Assembly (NCBI GenBank): GCA_023898685.1
Contig: CP060234.1
Location: forward strand, 868,001-932,000
Length of the DNA stretch: 64,000 bases
Direction of reading: 5' to 3'
Source: Phycisphaeraceae bacterium
GTDB lineage: Bacteria > Planctomycetota > Phycisphaerae > Phycisphaerales > UBA1924
Within the stretch, counting starts at the first letter, position 1; every line of letters starts with the position of its first letter. Position numbers and translations under genes: made by a program. Positions 35,576 to 42,867 of the stretch are shown here, piece after piece. Under the pieces are notes generated by a model. That model was not told the DNA's origin and made no database searches. It saw only the letters and a list, made by a program, of their open reading frames with translations.

Positions 35576-37072
35576 CCCAATCACCCCCGCCACCTCCGCC
35601 AGCACCCCCACCGCCTCGGCCTCCGTCGGCGCCTCCGCGATCAGCCGCATGATCGGCTCGGTGTTGCTCGCCCGCACGTGCACCCAGACGCCCTTCTCGT
35701 GGAAGTCCACCCGCACCCCGTCCTGCCGATCCACGGTGGCCCGGCTCGCCGAGCCGGGTCCCTCCGTGTAGTACGCCGCGATCTTCTCCACCGCCGGCCC
35801 CGCGTCCGCCTTGCTCGCGATCGCCGCCTTCCGCTTCACGATCGCGTATCCCCGCCCTCCCGGTGAGTACGAGTCGATCTGCGCCACCAGCTCGCTCACG
35901 GTCTTGCCCGTCCGCGCCATCAGGCTCAGCACGAGCGCCATCCCCGACAGCGAGTCGCGCACGTACACCACCTCGGGCCAGATCACGCCCCCGTTCCCCT
36001 CGCCGCCGAGCACGACATCCTCACCCTCGGCCTTCAACCGCTTCATCACCTCGACGACGTTCGCCTCCCCCACCGGCGTCCGCACGACCCGCCCGCCATA
36101 CCTCACCGCCACATCATCGATCATCCGCGAAGTGGAGAGGTTCGCCACAAGCACGGGGCACTCCGCTTCCCCCCCTCCGTGCCTTCGTGCCTCCGTGCCT
36201 TCGTGCCTTCCCGAAAGCACGCTCTCGGCGCACAACGCCAGCGTGTACTCCTCACCGATGTACCGCCCGTGCTCCTCCACGATCGCCAGCCGGTCCGCGT
36301 CCGGGTCCTGGGCGAAGCCCACATCCGCCCGCAGCCCCGGCACGGCGTCGCACAGCCCTCCCTCGCCCGACAGATTCTCCGCCGTCGGCTCCGGCGTGTG
36401 CGGGAAGAATCCATCGTCCTCCCCGTAGAGCTGCACGGCTTCGACGTCGAGCAGCCGCATCAGCCGCGAGGCGCCCTTGGCGCCGGAGCAGTTCACCGAG
36501 TCGAGCACCACACGCCCCGGCCGCCCCTCCGCCGGCCAGCCCAGTTCCTCGATGAGGTCGCACACCAGCAGCACGTGCAGAGCACACACTTCGGCGTCGT
36601 CGGCGTCACGCTCCCCGAGCCCCACCGCATCGCCCGACCACGCCGGATGACCACGCCGGAACCGCTCGATGATCTCCTCCGCGACTGACGCCGTCGGCGC
36701 GAACGCCTCGCCCTCCTCGACCAGCAGACACTTCAGACCGTTCCACTGCTGCGGGTTGTGGCTCGCCGTCACGATCATCGCCGCGTCGCAGCCCCGCTCG
36801 ACCGCCACGACCCCCGCGCTGGGGGTCATCAGAACGCCGCAGTCCAGCACGTCGCACCCGACCCCGCGCAGCCCCGCGGCCGCCGCGTCCAGGAACGCAC
36901 CCCCACCGTGCCGACCGTCGCGGCAGAGCAGCACCGTGGGTGCGCCGTCGCCCCGCTCGGCCAGCCACGCGCCGAACGCCCCTGCATACCGCACCGCCAC
37001 CTCGGGCGTCAGGCTCTCGCCCACGATCCCGCGAAGCCCGCTCACACCCACGATCAACGGCGCGTCACCCAT
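35573..37072 (-). CDS. Phosphohexomutase (phosphoglucosamine/phosphomannomutase family)
   Basis: This 499-residue alpha-D-phosphohexomutase has an ATG at 37072 (MGDAPLIVGVSGLRGIVGES) with GGCGGAG upstream. The phosphoserine loop TASHNP (Ser104), the metal-binding loop DPDADR near residue 253, the sugar-binding loop GEGNGG near 359 and the phosphate-binding loop RASNTEP near 469 are all intact. The length is somewhat above the usual 450. One cause is an insertion of about 14 residues (EGTEARRHGGGEAE, about 286-299) encoded by a short-period repeat. Substrate (glucosamine, mannose or glucose phosphate) is not certain; GlmM-like is possible. Confidence 0.9.
   Translation of the reverse strand: MGDAPLIVGVSGLRGIVGESLTPEVAVRYAGAFGAWLAERGDGAPTVLLCRDGRHGGGAFLDAAAAGLRGVGCDVLDCGVLMTPSAGVVAVERGCDAAMIVTASHNPQQWNGLKCLLVEEGEAFAPTASVAEEIIERFRRGHPAWSGDAVGLGERDADDAEVCALHVLLVCDLIEELGWPAEGRPGRVVLDSVNCSGAKGASRLMRLLDVEAVQLYGEDDGFFPHTPEPTAENLSGEGGLCDAVPGLRADVGFAQDPDADRLAIVEEHGRYIGEEYTLALCAESVLSGRHEGTEARRHGGGEAECPVLVANLSTSRMIDDVAVRYGGRVVRTPVGEANVVEVMKRLKAEGEDVVLGGEGNGGVIWPEVVYVRDSLSGMALVLSLMARTGKTVSELVAQIDSYSPGGRGYAIVKRKAAIASKADAGPAVEKIAAYYTEGPGSASRATVDRQDGVRVDFHEKGVWVHVRASNTEPIMRLIAEAPTEAEAVGVLAEVAGVIG
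36177..36211. repeat. Short-period repeat inside the phosphohexomutase gene
   Basis: CCGTGCCTTCGTGCCTCCGT followed by GCCTTCGTGCCTTCC, with a period of 8-9 bases, lies in frame. It encodes the charged, low-complexity EGTEARRHGGG stretch. It is nearly the same sequence as the array at the gene's 3' end (35536-35575). Confidence 0.75.
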
Positions 37073-37087
37073 GTCATTCTCCGCCTC

Positions 37088-37134
37088 CCTCTCCCCGGTC
37101 GCCGGCGAGAGGGCCGGGGTGAGGGGCTCCCCCC
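37088..37134. repeat. CTCTCCCC/GGCGAGAGGG composite palindrome
   Basis: CCTCTCCCCGGTCGCCGGCG followed by AGAGGGCCGGGGTGAGGGGC is the third copy of the composite element also at 31471 and 33335. It lies upstream of the phosphohexomutase start. Confidence 0.75.
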
Positions 37135-37182
37135 ACCTCCAAGCCTCGTTTGTCAACCCCCCCCCCAGCCAAGCCCAACTCT

Positions 37183-37287
37183 AGTGCCCAGTGCCCAGTG
37201 CCCAGTGCCCGATCCCCGATCCCTGATCCCTGATCCCCGATCCCTGATCCCTGATCCCTGGTCCCTGATCCCTGGTCCCTGATTCCT
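37183..37287. repeat. Tandem heptad arrays (AGTGCCC then GATCCCT)
   Basis: Four AGTGCCC units (37183-37210) pass directly into about eleven GATCCC[TC] units (37211-37287), both with a 7-base period. The array fills the space between the divergent phosphohexomutase and Cys/Met PLP enzyme genes. No open frame uses it. Confidence 0.85.
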
Positions 37288-37345
37288 GCCCCCCTGTACC
37301 ACCCCACTACAATCCGGATATCAAACTACACAGAAGGAGGTCCCC

Positions 37346-38587
37346 ATGCCGTTCGACCCCATCCGATCGCTCGCCAAGGCCCGGCACGAGTTCGGTGAGC
37401 ACGGCGGCGTCAACATGTCTATTGAGGCCTCCACCACCTTCACCGTCATGCAGGCCGGCACCATGCCCGACATCTTCGGCGGGCACGTCGGGCCCGAGAC
37501 CGAAGGCGGGGGATGCTACCTCTACGGCCGCCACTTCAACCCCACCGTCTACGCCCTGGGCCGCTCACTCGCCGCCCTTGAAGGAACCGAGGCCGCCTAC
37601 TGCACCGCCTCGGGGATGGCCGCCATCTCCGGGGCCGTCATCCAGCTCTGTCAGCCCGGCGACGAGATCGTCACGGCCCGCACGATCTACGGCGGCACCC
37701 ACGCCCTGTTCGAGAACTTCCTCCCCGACCGGATGGGCGTCAAGGTCCGCTTCGTCGATGCCGCCGATCCCGCGCAGGTCGCGACCGCCATGACCGACAA
37801 GACCAGGCTCGTCTACTGCGAGACCGTCTCCAACCCAACTCTCGACGTCGCGAACATCCCCGAACTCGCCCGCATCGCCCACGCCCGCGACGCCAGGCTT
37901 GTCGTCGACAACACCTTCAGCCCGCTCATCGTCTCGCCCGCCCAGCACGGGGCCGACATCGTCGTCCATTCGCTCACCAAGTTCATCGGCGGCTGCTCGG
38001 ACATCATCGCGGGCGCGATCTGCGGCTCCAGGGAGTTCATCACTTCGCTCATGGACACCCATCACGGCGCCCTGATGCTGCTGGGCCCCACCATGACCCC
38101 CGCCTCCGCCTTCGACCTCTCGCTCCGCATCCCCCACCTCGGCCTGCGCATCCCCGAGCACAGCCGACGCGCCCTCCTCTTCGCCGAGCGCCTCGCCGAC
38201 CGCGGCGTCCCCGTCTGGTACCCGGGTCTGCCCGACCACCCGGGGCACGGACTGCTCAAGGGCATGATGAACGAGGGCTTCGGGTTCGGCGGCATCTTCG
38301 GCATCGACGCCGGCACCCGCGACAAGGCGTTCGCACTGCTCGACACCCTCCAGAACAAGCACCGGTTCGGCTACGACGCCGTCAGCCTGGGCTACTTCGA
38401 GACGCTCATGTCCTGCTCGGGTGCGTCGACCTCAAGCGAGCTCTCCGAAGACGAGCAACGCGCCGCCGGCATCCTCCCGGGCTACGTCCGTGTCTCCATC
38501 GGCTACACCGGCGATGCCGAGGACCGCTGGGCCCAGTTTGAATCAGCCCTCGTCGAAGTGGGCGTGCTCTCGAAGACGACCGCGTAG
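37346..38587 (+). CDS. Cys/Met-metabolism PLP enzyme (methionine gamma-lyase/cystathionine lyase-like)
   Basis: This 413-residue PLP enzyme of the trans-sulfuration family has an ATG at 37346 with a near-perfect AGAAGGAGG at 37332-37340. Cofactor features are YGRHFNPTVYALGRSLAALE, the phosphate-binding ASGMAAISG, LVVDNTFSPLIVSPAQHGAD and the Schiff-base Lys212 in VVHSLTKFIGG. The C-terminus retains the family's substrate Arg in GYVRVSIGYTGDAED. Members cleave or make C-S bonds of methionine, cystathionine or O-acyl-homoserine; which reaction occurs here cannot be read. The upstream space is a heptad repeat array. Confidence 0.92.
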   Translation: MPFDPIRSLAKARHEFGEHGGVNMSIEASTTFTVMQAGTMPDIFGGHVGPETEGGGCYLYGRHFNPTVYALGRSLAALEGTEAAYCTASGMAAISGAVIQLCQPGDEIVTARTIYGGTHALFENFLPDRMGVKVRFVDAADPAQVATAMTDKTRLVYCETVSNPTLDVANIPELARIAHARDARLVVDNTFSPLIVSPAQHGADIVVHSLTKFIGGCSDIIAGAICGSREFITSLMDTHHGALMLLGPTMTPASAFDLSLRIPHLGLRIPEHSRRALLFAERLADRGVPVWYPGLPDHPGHGLLKGMMNEGFGFGGIFGIDAGTRDKAFALLDTLQNKHRFGYDAVSLGYFETLMSCSGASTSSELSEDEQRAAGILPGYVRVSIGYTGDAEDRWAQFESALVEVGVLSKTTA

Positions 38588-38636
38588 CCCGCTCATCAGA
38601 GAGGCGGTGTATCGCCGTTACTGAAGGGGCGGGAAG

Positions 38637-38658
38637 CCCACGGATGCGAATCCGTGGG
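38637..38658. repeat. Perfect 9-bp palindrome between convergent genes
   Basis: CCCACGGAT at 38637-38645 and ATCCGTGGG at 38650-38658 enclose GCGA. There is no T-tract, so a simple terminator is unlikely, though a hairpin between convergent genes could still slow transcripts. Confidence 0.6.
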
Positions 38659-38671
38659 AGCCGCTCCACGC

Positions 38672-39028
38672 TCACTCCCCGTGCACCCGCTTGATCACCC
38701 CGTTCATCGCGTCCAGATCAAGCCCCAGCTTGTGCCCGAACCGGATCAGCAGATCACACTCCTCCCGCGGCACCTCGCGCTCGATCCGCGCCACGCGATA
38801 CAGCGTCTCGAACGACTTCGCCGGATCCGCGTGCACCATCTCGAGCTGATCGTCGCGGAAATGCTCGTCCGTCTTCGCCAGGTCCATCATCGCCTTGAGC
38901 GACGCCGCGCCGATCCCCGCCCGCTCCGCGAGGCGTTGCAGCACGGCTCGCTCCCGTTCGGTGACCTCGCCGTCGACGCCCGCGACGCAGCACGCCGCCC
39001 GGACCAGCTCGACTTCTTCCATCACCAT
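38672..39028 (-). CDS. TerB-like protein
   Basis: This 118-residue all-helical protein has an ATG at 39028 with GGGAGG upstream. ELVRAACCVAGVDGEVTERE, then RAVLQRLAERAGIGAASLKA, resembles the TerB/DjlA metal-binding helical domain, in which an early helix is followed by an acidic DGEVTxxE motif. The family occurs in tellurite resistance and phage-defence contexts, but single TerB-like proteins are widespread with unknown roles. No other ter gene is nearby. Confidence 0.78.
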   Translation of the reverse strand: MVMEEVELVRAACCVAGVDGEVTERERAVLQRLAERAGIGAASLKAMMDLAKTDEHFRDDQLEMVHADPAKSFETLYRVARIEREVPREECDLLIRFGHKLGLDLDAMNGVIKRVHGE

Positions 39029-39182
39029 GTCGGCCTCCCACCGTCATTCTCCCGCCCGCGCGCCGCAGAATCGACCGCTCCGACAGAATCCCGATCGACC
39101 GAGATGGGGTATGGTGTCCGAAAGGAAACCACCCACCACGCGGGCCTCACCGTTCGCCCGCCCGCAGATGCAGAGTCACGCC

Positions 39183-39638
39183 ATGCTCAAGGGCCCGCTC
39201 GTTCATCCCGAACTCCTCGCCGCCCTCGCCGCCGCAGGGCACGGCTCGCGCATCCTCATCAGCGACTTCAACTACCCGCACGCCACCCGCCTGGGCCCCA
39301 ACGCACAGCTCGTCTTCGCCAACTTCGCCCCGGGGCTCGTCCGCGCCACCGACATCCTCGCCTGCATCGCCCAGAGCGTGCCGATCGAGGCCGCGGGAGT
39401 GATGCAGCCGGCGACATCAGGCCCCTACGCGGTGCCGTCCGAACCCGAGGTCTGGGCCGATTTCCGAGCGATCCTCGCCCGGCACGCGGGCTTCACCGAC
39501 GAACTCGAACGCATCGAACGCTTCGCCTTCTACGAAGCCGGCAGCGCCCCCGACGTCTGCCTGACCATCGCGACGGGCGAGACGAGTTACTATGCCAACA
39601 TCCTGCTCACGATCGGGGCCATCCCGCCCAAAGCCTGA
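39183..39638 (+). CDS. fucU: RbsD/FucU-family sugar mutarotase
   Basis: This 151-residue protein begins MLKGPLVHPELLAALAAAGH, then GSRILISDFNYPHA, the RbsD/FucU family signature with its substrate His and Asp. PIEAAGVMQPATSG and VWADFRAILARH follow in the FucU pattern. The C-terminal DVCLTIATGETSYYANILLT, then IGAIPPK, is typical. Such enzymes interconvert anomers of fucose or ribose to supply the kinase or isomerase. The next gene, 26 bases downstream, encodes a nucleotidyltransferase-GHMP kinase fusion, which favours a fucose-like substrate over ribose. ATG 39168 is an alternative start. Confidence 0.88.
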   Translation: MLKGPLVHPELLAALAAAGHGSRILISDFNYPHATRLGPNAQLVFANFAPGLVRATDILACIAQSVPIEAAGVMQPATSGPYAVPSEPEVWADFRAILARHAGFTDELERIERFAFYEAGSAPDVCLTIATGETSYYANILLTIGAIPPKA

Positions 39639-39664
39639 TCGCGATCTATCGGAGCCAGCGAGAC

Positions 39665-40822
39665 GTGCCGAACGACGACGCCCAGCACACCACCGTGATG
39701 GTCTCGGGCTGCTTCGACCTGCTCCACAGCGGGCACGTCGCGTTTCTCCAGGAGGCCGCGGCCTTGGGTCGGGTGTGCGTCTGCCTGGGCTCCGACCGCA
39801 CCGTGTTCGATCTCAAGGGCCGCCCGCCGGTGAACTCTGAATCGGAGCGTGCCTTCATGCTCCGCGCCCTCGCCTGTGTCCACGAGGTCCGCATCAGCGC
39901 GGGCTCGGGCGTGCTCGACTTCATCCCAGAGCTCGACGCCGTCAACCCCGACATCGTCTTCGTCAACGCCGACGGCGACTCGCCCGAGAAGCGGGCGTTT
40001 ATCGAGTCCCGCGGAATCGCCTACCGCGTCAGCGAGCGCGTGCCCCACGCCGATCTTGCCGCGCGCAGCACGACCGACCTGCGCACCGTCCATGTCGTCC
40101 CCTACCGCCTCGACCTCGCGGGCGGTTGGCTCGACCAGCCCTACGTCTCCGCCCTCTGCCCGGGCCCCGTCGTCAACATCTCCCTCGAACCCACGCACGA
40201 GTTCAACCAACGATCGGGCATGGCGTCGAGCACCCGCAAGGCCGCGATCGGGCTCTGGGGACCGCGCCTGCCCGCCGATGACCGCGAGAAGCTCGCGAAG
40301 ACGATCTTCGCGGTCGAGAACCCGCCCGGCACCGTCGAGGTCGCGGGTTCGCAGGATCCGATCGGCCTCGTCTACCCGGGCGTCAAGAAGATCAACTACA
40401 ACGGCGCCTACTGGCCCGAATCGATCGACACCGTCACCGATGAGCCCGTCCTCCGCTTTCTCGAGGACAATCTCTGGCTCGTCCCCCTGGGCCCACGCCG
40501 TCCGGGGCTCGACATCATCGGCACCAAGCACATCACCCCCGACGCCGCCAAGCGCCTCGCCGACGCGGCCAACGCGCTCTGGGACGCCACGCTCGCCCTC
40601 GATGCCCCCGCGTTCGGCGACGCGATGACCGCCTCGCTCGAGGCCCAGGCCCAGCTCTACCCCGCGATGCTCGACGACGACATCCGAGCCGTCTTCGCCC
40701 GGCACGAGTCCCGCTCGCTGGGCCACAAGCTCAGCGGCGCCGGTGGCGGGGGCTACGCCGTCTTCTTCGGGGGCGACCCCACCGACGACGCGATCCGCCT
40801 CTCCATCCGCCGCGAAGACTGA
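39665..40822 (+). CDS. Fusion of cytidylyltransferase-like and GHMP kinase-like domains
   Basis: This 385-residue protein uses a GTG at 39665 with GGAG at 39651-39654. Residues 10-140 are a HIGH-superfamily nucleotidyltransferase: VMVSGCFDLLHSGHVAFLQE with HxGH at 21-24, and a closing ARSTTDLR. Residues about 140-385 are a GHMP-kinase-like domain: VPYRLDLAGGWLDQPY, the phosphate-binding loop QRSGMASSTRKAAIG (184-190) and motif 3 HKLSGAGGGGYAVFF near the end. Together these could phosphorylate a sugar and attach a nucleotide, as the bifunctional fucokinase/GDP-fucose pyrophosphorylase does with unrelated domains. Its position after FucU suggests fucose or a similar sugar. Activity is inferred, not shown. 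Confidence 0.85.
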   Translation: MPNDDAQHTTVMVSGCFDLLHSGHVAFLQEAAALGRVCVCLGSDRTVFDLKGRPPVNSESERAFMLRALACVHEVRISAGSGVLDFIPELDAVNPDIVFVNADGDSPEKRAFIESRGIAYRVSERVPHADLAARSTTDLRTVHVVPYRLDLAGGWLDQPYVSALCPGPVVNISLEPTHEFNQRSGMASSTRKAAIGLWGPRLPADDREKLAKTIFAVENPPGTVEVAGSQDPIGLVYPGVKKINYNGAYWPESIDTVTDEPVLRFLEDNLWLVPLGPRRPGLDIIGTKHITPDAAKRLADAANALWDATLALDAPAFGDAMTASLEAQAQLYPAMLDDDIRAVFARHESRSLGHKLSGAGGGGYAVFFGGDPTDDAIRLSIRRED

Positions 40823-40825
40823 CTG

Positions 40826-42214
40826 TCAGGGGCAGTTCGCCAGGAAGGTGTCAACGAACGCCTGCACGTCCGCGGTGTCCCACGTACCCCGCGGGTCGGC
40901 GAGATCGGACAGCGGATTCTGGTCCAAGTAGCCCTCGATGAACGCAACGACGTCGGCGAGGTCGAGGGTCTCGTAGGGCTCGGCGATATCCGCCGGGCAC
41001 CACAGCAGGCCCCGCAGCCGCGTGTCGCGCACGCCGATCCGCTCGGCCCGGAACTGGAGGCCGGTCGGGACATACGACCAGTCGACGCCGCAGTCGGGGG
41101 TCACCTCGTAGAACTCGCCGGTCGCGCCGACGCAGATCAGCGTGTCGCCGTTGGGAAGGCGCTGCGAACCAGAGATGAACCCGGAGTAGAACGGCTCGCC
41201 CCCGATGTTGTCGCAGGTCCAGGTCAGCGCGTCGGGGCCGAAGGGCTGCCCCGGCTCACGGTGGTAGGTGCCATCGGGGTTGAGCGGGGGCGTGATCTGG
41301 TCGACCGATGAATAGGCGCCCTCGGGGCGGGCGACGCCGTTGTTGAAGATGAGGATGTCGCCCGCGCCGTCGAGGCCCGGCTTGATCCAGTGCGGGTCGT
41401 GCTGCTTGAAGAGCTTCTGGTCGGCGGCGGTGCCCATGCCGTAGGCGAGCGGATTGCCCCAGCGATAAAGCAGGTCGCCCGAGGCGCCCGGGGCGTGGGA
41501 GAAGACCCAGAGCTCGCTGAAGGAGTGGCAGCTCACGATGATCTGGTCGAGCTCGGGGTTGTAGTCGACCGAGTTGAAGTGGAGCCAGTCGAAGTTGATC
41601 GTGCTGGGCACGTAGTTGATGTCGATGCGCTCGGGGTGGTCGGAGGGCTCGCCGTAGTTGGGCAGGTTCGGGTCAACGTTCTGGACGAGGTGGTCCCACA
41701 CGTGCCACGACCAGACGACCTCGCCCGTCGTCGGGCCCGTGGGCCGGATCTCGTAGATCGCCTCCGACCAGACCTCGGGGTCGCCCGAGCCGACGCGTCC
41801 CATCGCCTGCGCCTCCGCCCGCGTCTTGCTCTCCCACACCACGGCGAGGAAGTTGCCGTTGGGCAGCGGCTCGAGGTCGTGGTGCTGGCGGATGCCGGTG
41901 TCGGCGAGCACATAGTCCCACGTCACCGTGCCGTCCCACGCGATCATCTGGATGCGCCCGCCCGCGCCACCCGCGTTGGGGCCGGGGAGGTCGAGATCCT
42001 TCTCCGTGCGCAACAGCGTCCCGTCATCGAGCATGTAGAGCCAGGCGCCCGGGGTATAGCCGGTGTCCCACGTGTGCGCGATCTGCCCGTCGAGGTCGAC
42101 GAGGCTGACCTGCGTGTCGTTGAAACTGTCGTAGAGCGTCCAGCCCGGATAGGGGTCGGCCTGCGCGAGCGCGACGGCGAGCCCGAGGGCCCCGGCGAGA
42201 AGTGCTTGATTCAT
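40826..42214 (-). CDS. Exported arylsulfotransferase-like propeller protein with dockerin repeats
   Basis: This 462-residue protein has an ATG at 42214 with GGAGGGAG upstream and signal peptide MNQALLAGALGLAVALAQA. The body (GWTLYDSFNDTQVSLVDLDG; IAHTWDTGYTPGAWLYMLDD; TDTGIRQHHDLEPLPNGNF-like repeats; DWLHFNSVDYNPELDQIIVS) has the blade and His pattern of arylsulfate sulfotransferase/ArylS-like beta-propellers. The C-terminus has two dockerin-like repeats (EPYETLDLADVVAFIEGY; DPRGTWDTADVQAFVDTF) ending NCP. It is probably cell-surface or secreted. True sulfotransferase activity is uncertain. It is convergent with the fusion kinase, 4 bases apart. Confidence 0.85.
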   Translation of the reverse strand: MNQALLAGALGLAVALAQADPYPGWTLYDSFNDTQVSLVDLDGQIAHTWDTGYTPGAWLYMLDDGTLLRTEKDLDLPGPNAGGAGGRIQMIAWDGTVTWDYVLADTGIRQHHDLEPLPNGNFLAVVWESKTRAEAQAMGRVGSGDPEVWSEAIYEIRPTGPTTGEVVWSWHVWDHLVQNVDPNLPNYGEPSDHPERIDINYVPSTINFDWLHFNSVDYNPELDQIIVSCHSFSELWVFSHAPGASGDLLYRWGNPLAYGMGTAADQKLFKQHDPHWIKPGLDGAGDILIFNNGVARPEGAYSSVDQITPPLNPDGTYHREPGQPFGPDALTWTCDNIGGEPFYSGFISGSQRLPNGDTLICVGATGEFYEVTPDCGVDWSYVPTGLQFRAERIGVRDTRLRGLLWCPADIAEPYETLDLADVVAFIEGYLDQNPLSDLADPRGTWDTADVQAFVDTFLANCP

Positions 42215-42434
42215 CGATCTCCCTCCGTCCGAACAGCCCCCGAAGAGATCCGCCCCGGAGAGGGCGGGGCGGCAGGGACAGTGTAGAGGCTCACGGGGCG
42301 ATCACCAAGAAAAGCCGGGATCGTTCGCGGGGTTGCGGGGCGTGCCTTCGACTTCTGATCGTGCGGCGTTCCGGTAACACCTGGGCCGGCGGCGAATCGG
42401 ACGGATGACATCAGATCCATCGGGGATCAGCGAG

Positions 42435-42494
42435 CCGCGGGCGCGAGCCCGCGGAGTCTCGTCACCATCGTGCTCCACGGGCTGGCGCCCGTGG
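42435..42494. repeat. Pair of REP-like palindromes
   Basis: CCGCGGGC-GCGA-GCCCGCGG at 42435-42454 and CCACGGGC-TGGC-GCCCGTGG at 42475-42494 are both perfect 8-bp hairpins with 4-base loops. The second overlaps the 3' end of the small membrane-protein gene and encodes its tail. Confidence 0.8.
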
Positions 42495-42773
42495 CTCGTC
42501 GGAGTCATGGCGGGCCCGTCTTGCACGCGACGAGGCGAGGTACCGCACGGCAGACATGAGCCCGGCGAAGCGGTAGACGGGGTCGATGTAGCGCTCGATG
42601 ACGTAGAAGGCGAAGTAGTAGGCCCGGCAGAAGGCCCAGATGGCGAGGGCGAGCAGGGCGGCGAGCTTGAGGCTGGGGTGGTCGAGCAGGATGAGCGTGC
42701 AACTGATCAGGCCGATGGCGATGAAGAGGGCGGCCTTGAGGAGCATCAGGCGTGGGGAGCGGAGGTCGGGCAT
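42462..42773 (-). CDS. Small two-TM membrane protein
   Basis: This 103-residue protein starts at the ATG at 42773 with GGAG upstream. Two hydrophobic stretches (LMLLKAALFIAIGLISCTLI; LKLAALLALAIWAFCRAYYF) are followed by AFYVIERYIDPVYRFAGLMS and a basic tail. The last dozen residues (DSDEPRAPARGARW) are encoded by the REP palindrome at 42475-42494, so the C-terminus seems to have been extended by read-through into repeat sequence. The function is unknown. It lies between two exported-protein genes on the same strand. Confidence 0.75.
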   Translation of the reverse strand: MPDLRSPRLMLLKAALFIAIGLISCTLILLDHPSLKLAALLALAIWAFCRAYYFAFYVIERYIDPVYRFAGLMSAVRYLASSRARRARHDSDEPRAPARGARW

Positions 42774-42867
42774 TGGAACTCCGCACATCGATTCGTGAAG
42801 GGTGGGGGCGCGGATCCAGGGATCTTGGGGGCGTAGGGAGACGGCAGTCCTCGACAGCATCGCGTCG

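Noticed and set aside
37183..37287. CRISPR array
   Set aside because: The units are only 7 bases long and directly contiguous, with no spacers and no cas genes in the window.
38637..38658. Terminator between the convergent PLP-enzyme and TerB-like genes
   Set aside because: The hairpin is perfect but no T-tract follows on either strand, so it is listed as a palindrome only.
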